Shown piece after piece: positions 35,569 to 48,600 of a stretch of 64,000 bases of DNA (the first letter of the stretch is position 1; every line of letters starts with the position of its first letter). This DNA is from Amphiura filiformis (Eukaryota > Echinodermata > Ophiuroidea > Amphilepidida > Amphiuridae): the NCBI RefSeq assembly GCF_039555335.1, contig NC_092628.1, forward strand, positions 59,631,547 to 59,695,546, written 5' to 3'. Under the pieces are notes generated by a model. It did no database searches and was not told the origin of the DNA. It was given only the letters and a program-made list of their open reading frames with translations. The position numbers were made by a program, and so were the translations under genes.

Positions 35569-36399
35569 ATGGCGTTAGGCGCCTTCAAGCAGTTCATTCT
35601 GCTTTCCTGGAAAAACTGGATGCTACAAAAACGAAAAGTCTGGACGACACTCTTTGAACTTGGATTTCCCCTGCTTTTCTCAGCAATTCTTCTTATTATC
35701 AGAAACTTTGTACCATTTGAAGACTATCAGACACCAACTACCTATGAAGCATTTGAAATAGATAAGTTGCCGAATTCTTTGCTACCCCCTGATGCCACAA
35801 GCGGATGGCCGCCATATTTCTGGAAATTGGCATATGCGCCGAACGATACAATAGTGGGAGAGATAATGGAAAAGACAGTGGAGAATCTTCAGTTTGGACC
35901 AGTTGTGCGCCTGTCAGATTGTGAGTAACTAACTTAACCAAGTTACGTGTTCACCCCGGGGTGTGTGCGGGTGTGGGGTGTGTGTGGGGGGTGTGTGTGG
36001 GGGTGGGGGGTGATAGGTGTCATGGGTGTGTGGTGGATCTGTCTGGGTGTGTTTCTACTACCCCCATTTCTTTGGATATATATGCCGTAATAAGCGTATG
36101 CCAATGTCGATCAAAATGTGCTCTTTCCATAACCAGCAACGCCACGTAACAAGCACTTTGTTAAAAGTATAGAAATAAGCGATCATACGCGCCAGTGGTA
36201 TAACTAGGCCTATTGAACATACGATTGTGACGACTATGATGATGCATGATGATGACGATGATGGTGATGATGATGAGGAGGAGGAGGCGGAGGAAGAGAA
36301 AGAGAAAGCCTGGGAAAATAGGAGGAGCTTTGATGATGAGGATGGTGGTGATGATGTTGATGTTGGTGTTGATATTGATATTGATGTTGTTGATGTTGG

Positions 36400-36467
<68 letters not shown>

Positions 36468-39400
36468 TTGATCATTGATGTTAATGTTGCTGTCGTAATT
36501 TACATGCTTGAACTTTATCTTGTAGCTATTGGGTATCCAACAGAAGAAGAGTTACTGGACTATTTTGCTGCTGCCAACTCATCAATCTCCAATGTGTTGG
36601 GCGGTATTGTTTTCCACAATGAGTTCAGCGGTGATTCCATACCATCAGATCCTACATATAGCATCAGATTAAGTGCCAATCCTAAAAATGCTCCGTTGGA
36701 GTTCATGGATGATGCAACTTGGCTTACTACGGAATTGTTTCCGTTTTACCAATTTCCAGGACCAAGGGAGAAGAATTACACAGATGGGGGAATGCCAGGT
36801 AAAACATTTATGCAAAAAAAAAAAAAAAGGGATAGTTTGACAAATGATCGTTTAGGCGTCATATGTGGTTTTGAGGGGTGTTTTTGAAGCTTCCGAGTAA
36901 ATACACCATCGCTGACAAAATCACCCCTCCCCCCACTTTCGTCAGTCACTCGGGGGGGGGGGGAGGGGTGCTGGCAATCGGGAAATGGGAGAGTGAGCTG
37001 TTACGGCGAAAGCCGAACATTTTTGAACAGTCGGAGTATCGAGACCCGAAGCCCCTACTTTTGAAAACCAGTACGCAAAAATGTACAAGTTTAATGTTAA
37101 AATCATCTAGAATGAGACGCGGCCTAAAAAAAGATGCACACAGTGAAAAACAACCCTTAGACATGGGTCTCTTTTTAACATTTGTCCGCGCTTCGCGCGA
37201 AAAACACATTCAATAAACACATTATTGACCCTAAGATTTTGCCATAAATCCCATTTGTTTGTGCGCTACGCACGAAATTTAAATTATACATACAATCAAC
37301 AAATCAATTTAAAAATAATGAACGTTTTTCGTGTTTTGGCAAAAAAATAAAAGTTGCTGCCGACGGGAAACCCGGAATTGACTTTCATTGGCCTCTGGAT
37401 CTAAAAATTATAGCCTAAAGAAGAAAATTTAAAGCATTTTTTTCCAACGGTTTTCTTCCCTATTTAGACATCTTGTTCGTATGATTGTCCAAATGCCAAG
37501 GTCTGGGTCTACACATACCCAAATCGGGTACATTTTTGTATCATGCTCCAATGCTCCATACATAATAATGTGTAGGAATGTCAACCGTATGTTTAAAAGT
37601 TTTTCAATTAGCTGATTGGCCGAATGCGGACTAAGTACAGTCCGTAGTACAACCTCGTACAATGCGGAAGAAAACATTGATGGAGAAATAAGGAACTAAG
37701 GCCAAAACCGCTGGAAGATTATTTAGAGGACCGTATACAATCAAGAGCAGAGACAGTTTGTTAGTTCAACTTAGTTGGTTGGTTAGGTGTTCACCAGTTC
37801 AAGGAGAACTACTCAATAAACTGGACTTGTACGTGACTGTTAAGCTTAGCTTTCACAAGCTTTCACCCTATTCCTTCCTAAGAGTCAATGGAAATCGTAG
37901 TGACGAAGGTCCGAGTACTTCGGGCTACAAAATGTCATACTAATAGAATTTTTCTCACTTTGCCTTATACACCCAAATAAAAAAAAATCAACATATAGGT
38001 TCCGGTGCAAGCTCGTGTTATTGTAGCATACAAGTATTGAAGAATAAAGGTTTTGTTTTTAGTCGCTGCCGTGCATCTGTTGTCTCATATAGCACAGGCA
38101 ACATAATTATTTTAAGTATAAAACAAATAGGCAAAGCTGAGTTCCCGGCCCCCAACTCAACACAAAAGTTGGCAACCATGAGAGTTACCAAATCTTTCAA
38201 AGACCCCCTTTGCAATGATTTTTCATCAAATTTACCCCCCTTTTTCATACAAAATCGAGGACAAACTTGGCCAAAAACAACCCCTTTTTTCTGGTTTTCA
38301 ATGACTAGAATTTCAAGCACCCATTTTCAATGACTAGAATTTCAAACACCACTTTTCAATGACACTAAATATTGACATAAAATTACCGGATTTTCTCAAG
38401 TACCCCTTTTATCCAAATTTCGCGGACAGTGCATATTAAATACCCCCTATTTTGCTGATTTCACAGTCAAATTTTGTGGACAGTCCAACTTAAATACCCC
38501 CTATTTTGCCAATTTCGCGGTCCTTGCTACTGGTAAAAAAAATTACCCCTTTTCCGCTATTTGGTAACTCTCATGGTTGCCAATTTTGGGTTGAGTTGGG
38601 GGCTGGGGCTGAGTTGTTTTACACCCCCAACAAAAGATGTCACATGTGTAATATATGAGACGATAGATGCACAACAGCAGCTAAAAACAATAATTTTATA
38701 CTCATTCTTAAACACTAGGATTTAAATAAAAATACTAATCATAAGTGCATTAAATTTTAATCAAATTAAATCCTACATTTTATTAGGAATTACCTAGAGT
38801 TTAGAATTGATCAGTCCCGTTGTTGCTATGCACTACCGATTTCAAATAGGGCAAACGAGTATCACATCAACCATGTTATATTGTGTCATATCACATAGCT
38901 AAGAACCACTAGGATTGCAGGATCTTTCTGAAGTGTTTAAGAATTTACATAATTATCATATACGGTATATAAATTTAAGCATTTTTAAGAAATTGTCCAA
39001 TATTAATCCAAGTAATTATTACATGTTATTTACAGGATACTTGAGAGAAGGCTTCTTATCATTACAATATGCGATAGATAAAGCCATTATGGAACTCAAA
39101 GGAGGCAACAATAACCACACTACACTACTACAGCGCTATCCGTATCCACCTTATTTCTATGATACATATATCCTGATATTGCAGACAAGTTTCCCTGATT
39201 TAATTATGTTGAGTCTTGTGTTTGTTGCATTGAACATAGCAAAGAGTATTACCCATGAGAAGGAGACCAAACTAAAGGTTAGTTTGTTCTTATTGTTGAA
39301 TTATTTGGAATGTTTGTAAATATCATTTAATTTATACCATTGCTTTATTGATAATGATTAGAAAATGTAAGTGCTATCTACAGGCTATGAAAAGTATTTA

Positions 39401-42400
39401 GCCCTTTTCAACATTTATTGACCATTTTGTGAATGAATGGTTCAATTTCAAACTTGGATATCAGTGACTTACTCCTACATGATAAGCCTAGCAGACTATA
39501 TCTGCTATCTACTGAAGATAGCAACATTCACAGATAGACAGAGAAAATGATCCGGTGATATAAGACTCAAGAGAAGCTTAAAATGTAATTTATTTTGCAT
39601 GTGTCATCTTGTAAATACCATAACTAACTAACAATTTTCAAAATAGATTCAGCCAAAGAGCTGGCCACACAAGATCATTACATTTACCACACTGGCATAG
39701 GGGTATGACTAGGCAATTTCTTGTGACATGGTGGAATTGAAGATAAAAAAAAGTTACTTTAACAGTTTGTAACCAAATGAAATCCATAATCTAAGTTCAG
39801 TTATCATCAGTGCAATTTTGTTGTTAACCAATACTTGGTTAAGTTGTTCTCATAGTGATGATTGTGCTACCATTATTTGATATTTTTTCAGGAGTCAATG
39901 AAGATGATGGGTTTATCTGGTTGGATCCATTGGGCAGCGTGGTTTGTCAAATCCTTCGTCTATCTTCTCATCACTATCTCTGTTATGACACTTTTCTTCA
40001 GTATTAAGGTAAATAATATAGGTCATGAAATAAGGATAGTCCTGAAGCCTGTCATCATGTCTGTAACTTAATTTGGATTGATGAGAACAAAGTTACAGTG
40101 TCACAGTTGGTTGTGGCTAACATGAGCATAATGAGTGCATGCAACTTGTGTATATTTTACTCAAAATAGAGGTGGAAACCTGTAAAGCTCTCCAAATGCC
40201 CAAGAAGAACATTATACTTTATTTGGCTTATACTAGTAATTGGCAAACATGTTCAGTTTTTATTACGCCCATCAATAAAGTCCCAAAATATGCTTGTCAA
40301 GTTGTGTAAATACATAATGTTACATACAAGTCTCATTTTTTTCACTGATCATCCATTGAACAAAATATAGAAGAGATGTTTGGACCAATGTCCAATGACC
40401 ATCAAAGCAAGCTTTTAATCAATCCCAAATGAAGATGAGCAAACACTTTAGTACTATGTGTATGCATTTTACACAACTAAAAATGGCATAACAAATCATA
40501 ATTCATGTAATATGACGATATCCATAATATTTATATCATATTTTTATTCTTCAGGTTGGCAAAAATCATGCTGCAGTTGTGAACAACAGTGACAAGTCCA
40601 TAGTGTTCATATTCCTCCTGCTCTATGCTATTTCCACAATATGCTTCAGCTTTGCTATAAGTACTATGTTCACAAGAGGTATGTAAATCATTCCAGTATT
40701 TCTGGTTTACCAATTAGGTGTTGAAAAGTAATGCAAATAACAGAGTAATATTAATAATGGATAGCTTGATACAGGACCAAGATAAATCTTAAAATGCTAA
40801 TTTTCCATAATCTGTATCCTTTCACAACATGTTTTGACCATTTGTGTATATGAGTGTATGCGAGTAATCCTAACCAATATGGTTTAGACATACTGCTGCT
40901 ATCTACTGAAGATAGCAATATTTAGAGAGGGTACATGAACATTATCTCACACATTAGGAGCTATTAGGCTCAAAAGAAATTGTTTTTCACAGTGGTGTAT
41001 GGAGGGGCTCGGCATAGTGCTGATCTGTTGTCACATCATCAAGTCAGAGGATGATTTAAGCACCTCCCACCACGCCACTGTGTTGACTTGCGGTTAGCAC
41101 AGCTGTGCGAGTGAACATGACACCACTGCTCGCACATTGCATTGACGGGCATGGTTAAATTTGAATTTGGACTGATATATTTACAATAAAAACGCATTCA
41201 AAATGCTAGTCGATTTCACATTTTATGTTACCTACAGAAGGTGTGAATTATCCTTTATGCATACATCACTTTTGTTCTGAAATCGACCAAGTAATAATGA
41301 CACACGCACAATTCTTAAACAACATCTTTTGCACAGAATTCAATGGGATTTGAAAAGTAAAGTGGCAGTTGAAACTCTAGTGATAACACGTTTGCAGTGC
41401 ATGATGGGGCTTCCTTAAATCATGCTCTGTCATCAAGTAGTGTACCTCAAATATTTTTATTTGGGGAGGTAGAGACAACGTACAACTATTACTCAATGTA
41501 TTCAATCTAGACACTCACATTTGGTATTTTTCCATTTCAGCCAACTCAGCAGCGGTTGCAGCAGGGGTACTCTTCCTCCTCACCTACATGCCCTACTACT
41601 TCATCTTGTTCTATTACAGTAATTTAACTCTAGCTGGTAAACTCTCCTCAGCATTACTCCATAATACTTGCATGGGGTTAGGTGGCTTGCTCCTTGGGCT
41701 CTATGAAGGCACAGGTAAGGAAATAATCATTGCGCAAACTGAAATGGTTGATGAGTACAAAACAAATCAACTTGATTTTAGAAAGATACACTTTTGAATG
41801 GATTTCTATAACAATTGCAACATTATATTTCATTTGGCATTAGGAACACCATTGATAGCTGCACAATCAATGCCTGTTTAGTTGAAATCAGCATCTTGCA
41901 ATTAACTCTCAAATACACACAACCTTTCTTAATAAAGAAGTATAGAATATGCTGACATAATCAAGTTTGTTTAATACAGATCAGTGCAAAGTTTGAAGAA
42001 ACTTTAAAACAACATGTATCCCCTATTCTAACTTGAATCCTAATCTTAAAGGAGGATAGTCTGATTCATCACATGCTATTTCTTCCTCCTTCTTTGAATG
42101 ACCTTGACCACCGACCCCAATCACCACCTGCAAAGTTTCATGCCAATATTTGAATCCATTTGATACGAGAGCCAAAATTTACCTTAAAAAGTGTGTTTTT
42201 GACACATTTTGGCTTTTGAAATATTAACAAAACATCTTTCAGCCCCACTATTTTTTAAAAGGTAAATGAGAAATGTATAGGCTTTCAACTGATACCAAAT
42301 GCTCCATTTTTATAAAGTGAAGTAAGGAACTAAGGATGAGGTTGTTGATCGGATCATCACCCTGAATTTCAACACACATTTTTAAACTCTTGCCCTTACA

Positions 42401-42679
42401 AGCATATTGGTGATGATCTATATTCTCAAGTTTTACTGAAATATCTTGACAGTAACCATAAAGACTGATTGTATTTTATTCTGTTTTTTCATTCCAGGAG
42501 AAGGAATTCAATACAGCAATATCAATGTTCCCTTCTCAGTAGATGATGACTTGACATTTCTTCACATCCTTCTCATGTTCATGGTAGATATTGTTTTCTA
42601 TTCATCTGTGTGCTGGTATGTGGAGGCTGTTTTCCCTGGTGATTATGGAGTGCCTCAACCATGGTACTTCCCATTCACG
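35569..42679 (+). CDS. abca3: ABCA exons 1-7: first transmembrane domain
   Basis: Exon 1 encodes the cytosolic start, the first membrane helix ([15 protein letters not shown]) and the beginning of the extracellular loop. Exons 2-3 complete that loop ([37 protein letters not shown]) and enter the helices. Exons 4-6 give [16 protein letters not shown] (human MMGLSSWLHWSAWF), [22 protein letters not shown] and [13 protein letters not shown]. Exon 7 ends with the last TMD1 helix and [17 protein letters not shown], nearly identical to human ABCA3. Phase is continuous. Confidence 0.93.
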
Positions 42680-45600
42680 GTGAGTGCAATCATTGGTAGA
42701 TATTGTTTTCTATTCATCTGTGTGCTGGTATGTGGAAGCTGTTTTCCCTGGTGATTATGGAGTGCCTCAACCATGGTACTTCCCATTCACGGTGAGTGCA
42801 ATCATTGCACAGAATTAGAGAAGGAGAACCGGGACTCCCTATACCGCCACGTACAATCGAGCCGTCAGCTATGGGGAGAAAATTGGGGGTATTCGGGTCC
42901 TTGCCGACGGTGCGCGGAGACGAACGAAAACAATTATGCGCCTCATCTGAAGCGCCTTGGTACTCGCGTGCAGGTCGCATCAAGTGCGTCTCTCAAATGC
43001 GCACATCATCCATGTCGCGCTTGATGACGCATTTAATGCCCCGAGCGCATTCCGAGGGAAACCGAATACCCCCAATTTTTGCTCCATGCCTGTATCAAGA
43101 TGGCGGTCGAGTCCTGGTTCTCTGGTTTTAATTCTGTGAATCATTGGTAGATATTGTTTTCTATTCATCTGTGTGCTGGTATGTGGAAGCTGTTTTCCCT
43201 GGTGATTATGGAGTGCCTCAACCATGGTACTTCCCATTCACGGTGAGTGCAATCATTGGCAGATATTGTTTTCTATTCATCTGTGTGCTGGTATGTGGAG
43301 GCTGTTTTTCCTGGTGATTATGGAGTGCCTCAACCATGGTACTTCCCATTCACGGTGAGTGCAATCATTGGTAGATATTGTTTCTATTCATCTGTGTGCT
43401 GGTATGTGGAAGCTGTTTTCCCTGGTGATTATGGAGTGCCTCAACCATGGTACTTCCCATTCACGGTGAGTGCAATCATTGGTAGATATTGTTTTCTATT
43501 CATCTGTGTGCTGGTATGTGGAGGCTGTTTTCCCTGGTGATTATGGAGTGCCTCAACCATGGTACTTCCCATTCACGGTGAGTGCAATCATTGGTAGATA
43601 TTGTTTTCTATTCATCTGTGTGCTGGTATGTGGAGGCTGTTTTCCTGGTGATTATGGAGTGCCTCAACCATGGTACTTCCCATTCACGGTGAGTGCAATC
43701 ATTGGTAGATATTGTTTTCTATTCATCTGTGTGCTGGTATGTGGAAGCTGTTTTTCCTGGTGATTATGGAGTGCCTCAACCATGGTACTTCCCATTCACG
43801 GTGAGTGCAATCATTGGTAGATATTGTTTTCTATTCATCTGTGTGCTGGTATGTGGAGGCTGTTTTTCCTGGTGATTATGGAGTGCCTCAACCATGGTAC
43901 TTCCCATTCACGGTGAGTGCAATCATTGGTAGATATTGTTTTCTATTCATCTGTGTGCTGGTATGTGGAGGCTGTTTTCCTGGTGATTATGGAGTGCCTC
44001 AACCATGGTACTTCCCATTCACGGTGAGTGCAATCATTGGTAGATATTGTTTTCTATTCATCTGTGTGCTGGTATGTGGAGGCTGTTTTTCCTGGTGATT
44101 ATGGAGTGCCTCAACCATGGTACTTCCCATTCACGGTGAGTGCAATCATTGGTAGATATTGTTTTCTATTCATCTGTGTGCTGGTATGTGGAAGCTGTTT
44201 TCCTGGTGATTATGGAGTGCCTCAACCATGGTACTTCCCATTCACGGTGAGTGCAATCATTGGTAGATATTGTTTTCTATTCATCTGTGTGCTGGTATGT
44301 GGAGGCTGTTTTTCCTGGTGATTATGGAGTGCCTCAACCATGGTACTTCCCATTCACGGTGAGTGCAATCATTGGTAGATATTGTTTTCTATTCATCTGT
44401 GTGCTGGTATGTGGAGGCTGTTTTCCCTGGTGATTATGGAGTGCCTCAACCATGGTACTTCCCATTCACGGTGAGTGCAATCATTGGTAGATATTGTTTT
44501 CTATTCATCTGTGTGCTGGTATGTGGAGGCTGTTTTCCTGGTGATTATGGAGTGCCTCAACCATGGTACTTCCCATTCACGGTGAGTGCAATCATTGGTA
44601 GATATTGTTTTCTATTCATCTGTGTGCTGGTATGTGGAGGCTGCTTTTCCTGGTGATTATGGAGTGCCTCAACCATGGTACTTCCCATTCACGGTGAGTG
44701 CAATCATTGGTAGATATTGTTTTCTATTCATCTGTGTGCTGGTATGTGGAGGCTGTTTTCCCTGGTGATTATGGAGTGCCTCAACCATGGTACTTCCCAT
44801 TCACGGTGAGTGCAATCATTGGTAGATATTGTTTTCTATTCATCTGTGTGCTGGTATGTGGAGGCTGTTTTTCCTGGTGATTATGGAGTGCCTCAACCAT
44901 GGTACTTCCCATTCACGGTGAGTGCAATCATTGGTAGATATTGTTTTCTATTCATCTGTGTGCTGGTATGTGGAGGCTGTTTTCCCTGGTGATTATGGAG
45001 TGCCTCAACCATGGTACTTCCCATTCACGGTGAGTGCAATCATTGGCAGATATTGTTTTCTATTCATCTGTGTGCTGGTATGTGGAGGCTGTTTTCCCTG
45101 GTGATTATGGAGTGCCTCAACCATGGTACTTCCCATTCACAGTGAGTGCAATCATTGGCAGATATTGTTTTCTATTCATCTGTGTGCTGGTATGTGGAAG
45201 CTGTTTTCCTGGTGATTATGGAGTGCCTCAACCATGGTACTTCCCATTCACGGTGAGTGCAATCATTGGTAGATATTGTTTTCTATTCATCTGTGTGCTG
45301 GTATGTGGAGGCTGTTTTCCTGGTGATTATGGAGTGCCTCAACCATGGTACTTCCCATTCACGGTGAGTGCAATCATTGGTAGATATTGTTTTCTATTCA
45401 TCTGTGTGCTGGTATGTGGAGGCTGTTTTCCCTGGTGATTATGGAGTGCCTCGTGAACCATGGTACTTCCCATTCACGGTGAGTGCAATCATTGGCAGAT
45501 ATTGTTTTCTATTCATCTGTGTGCTGGTATGTGGAAGCTGTTTTTCCTGGTGATTATGGAGTGCCTCAACCATGGTACTTCCCATTCACGGTGAGTGCAA

Positions 45601-48600
45601 TCATTGGTAGATATTGTTTTCTATTCATCTGTGTGCTGGTATGTGGAAGCTGTTTTTCCTGGTGATTATGGAGTGCCTCAACCATGGTACTTCCCATTCA
45701 CGGTGAGTGCAATCATTGGTAGATATTGTTTTCTATTCATCTGTGTGCTGGTATGTGGAGGCTGTTTTCCCTGGTGATTATGGAGTGCCTCAACCATGGT
45801 ACTTCCCATTCACGGTGAGTGCAATCATTGGTAGATATTGTTTTCTATTCATCTGTGTGCTGGTATGTGGAGGCTGTTTTCCCTGGTGATTATGGAGTGC
45901 CTCAACCATGGTACTTCCCATTCACAGTGAGTGCAATCATTGGCAGATATTGTTTTCTATTCATCTGTGTGCTGGTATGTGGAAGCTGTTTTCCCTGGTG
46001 ATTATGGAGTGCCTCAACCATGGTACTTCCCATTCACGGTGAGTGCAATCATTGGTAGATATTGTTTTCTATTCATCTGTGTGCTGGTATGTGGAGGCTG
46101 TTTTCCTGGTGATTATGGAGTGCCTCAACCATGGTACTTCCCATTCACGGTGAGTGCAATCATTGGTAGATATTGTTTTCTATTCATCTGTGTGCTGGTA
46201 TGTGGAGGCTGTTTTCCTGGTGATTATGGAGTGCCTCAACCATGGTACTTCCCATTCACGGTGAGTGCAATCATTGGTAGATATTGTTTTCTATTCATCT
46301 GTGTGCTGGTATGTGGAGGCTGTTTTCCTGGTGATTATGGAGTGCCTCAACCATGGTACTTCCCATTCACAGTGAGTGCAATCATTGGCAGATATTGTTT
46401 TCTATTCATCTGTGTGCTGGTATGTGGAAGCTGTTTTTCCTGGTGATTATGGAGTGCCTCAACCATGGTACTTCCCATTCACGGTGAGTGCAATCATTGG
46501 TAGATATTGTTTTCTATTCATCTGTGTGCTGGTATGTGGAGGCTGTTTTTCCTGGTGATTATGGAGTGCCTCAACCATGGTACTTCCCATTCACGGTGAG
46601 TGCAATCATTGGTAGATATTGTTTTCTATTCATCTGTGTGCTGGTATGTGGAAGCTGTTTTTCCTGGTGATTATGGAGTGCCTCAACCATGGTACTTCCC
46701 ATTCACGGTGAGTGCAATCATTGGTAGATATTGTTTTCTATTCATCTGTGTGCTGGTATGTGGAGGCTGTTTTCCTGGTGATTATGGAGTGCCTCAACCA
46801 TGGTACTTCCCATTCACGGTGAGTGCAATCATTGGTAGATATTGTTTTCTATTCATCTGTGTGCTGGTATGTGGAGGCTGTTTTCCCTGGTGATTATGGA
46901 GTGCCTCAACCATGGTACTTCCCATTCACGGTGAGTGCAATCATTGGTAGATATTGTTTTCTATTCATCTGTGTGCTGGTATGTGGAGGCTGTTTTCCTG
47001 TTGATTATGGAGTGCCTCAACCATGGTACTTCCCATTCACGGTGAGTGCAATCATTGGTAGATATTGTTTTCTATTCATCTGTGTGCTGGTATGTGGAGG
47101 CTGTTTTCCCTGGTGATTATGGAGTGCCTCAACCATGGTACTTCCCATTCACAGTGAGTGCAATCATTGGCAGATATTGTTTTCTATTCATCTGTGTGCT
47201 GGTATGTGGAGGCTGTTTTTCCTGGTGATTATGGAGTGCCTCAACCATGGTACTTCCCATTCACGGTGAGTGCAATCATTGGTAGATATTGTTTTCTATT
47301 CATCTGTGTGCTGGTATGTGGAGGCTGTAGATCTCCTGGTGATTATGGAGTGCCTCAACCATGGTACTTCCCATTCACGGTGAGTGCAATCATTGGTAGA
47401 TATTGTTTTCTATTCATCTGTGTGCTGGTATGTGGAGGCTGTTTTTCTTGGTGATTATGGAGTGCCTCAACCATGGTACTTCCCATTCACGGTGAGTGCA
47501 ATCATTGGTAGATATTGTTTTCTATTCATCTGTGTGCTGGTATGTGGAGGCTGTTTTCCTGGTGATTATGGAGTGCCTCAACCATGGTACTTCCCATTCA
47601 CGGTGGTGAGTGCAATCATTGGTAGATATTGTTTTCTATTCATCTGTGTGCTGGTATGTGGAGGCTGTTTTCTCTGGTGATTATGGAGTGCCTCAACCAT
47701 GGTACTTCCCATTCACGGTGAGTGCAATCATTGGTAGATATTGTTTTCTATTCATCTGTGTGCTGGTATGTGGAGGCTGTTTTCCTGGTGATTATGGAGT
47801 GCCTCAACCATGGTACTTCCCATTCACGGTGAGTGCAATCATTGGTAGATATTGTTTTCTATTCATCTGTGTGCTGGTATGTGGAGGCTGGTGTTCCTGG
47901 TGATTATGGAGTGCCTCAACCATGGTACTTCCCATTCACGGTGAGTGCAATCATTGGTAGATATTGTTTTCTATTCATCTGTGTGCTGGTATGTGGAGGC
48001 TGTTTTCCTTGTTGATTATGGCGTGCCTCAACCATGGTACTTCCCATTCACGGTGAGTGCAATCATTGGTAGATATTGTTTTCTATTCATCTGTGTGCTG
48101 GTATGTCTGTGTGCTGGGAGGCTGTTTTCCTGGTGATTATGGAGTGCCTCAACCATGGTACTTCCCATTCACGGTGAGTGCAATCATTGGTAGATATTGT
48201 TTTCTATTCATCTGTGTGCTGGTATGTGGAGGCTGTTTTCCCTGGTGATTATGGAGTGCCTCAACCATGGTACTTCCCATTCACGGTGAGTGCAATCATT
48301 GGTAGATATTGTTTTCTATTCATCTGTGTGCTGGTATGTGGAGGCTGTTTTCCTTGGTGATTATGGAGTGCCTCAACCATGGTACTTCCCATTCACGGTG
48401 AGTGCAATCATTGGTAGATATTGTTTTCTATTCATCTGTGTGCTGGTATGTGGAGGCTGTTTTCCTGGTGATTATGGAGTGCCTCAACCATGGTACTTCC
48501 CATTCACGGTGAGTGCAATCATTGGTAGATATTGTTTTCTATTCATCTGTGTGCTGGTATGTGGAGGCTGTTTTCCCTGGTGATTATGGAGTGCCTCAAC

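Noticed and set aside
36227-36887. Poly-Asp and poly-Met frames
   Set aside because: Products of the (GAT)n microsatellite; the 3' part merely overlaps ABCA exon 2.
42714-43237. Several overlapping frames on both strands
   Set aside because: They lie in the inserted MITE and its flanking array units.
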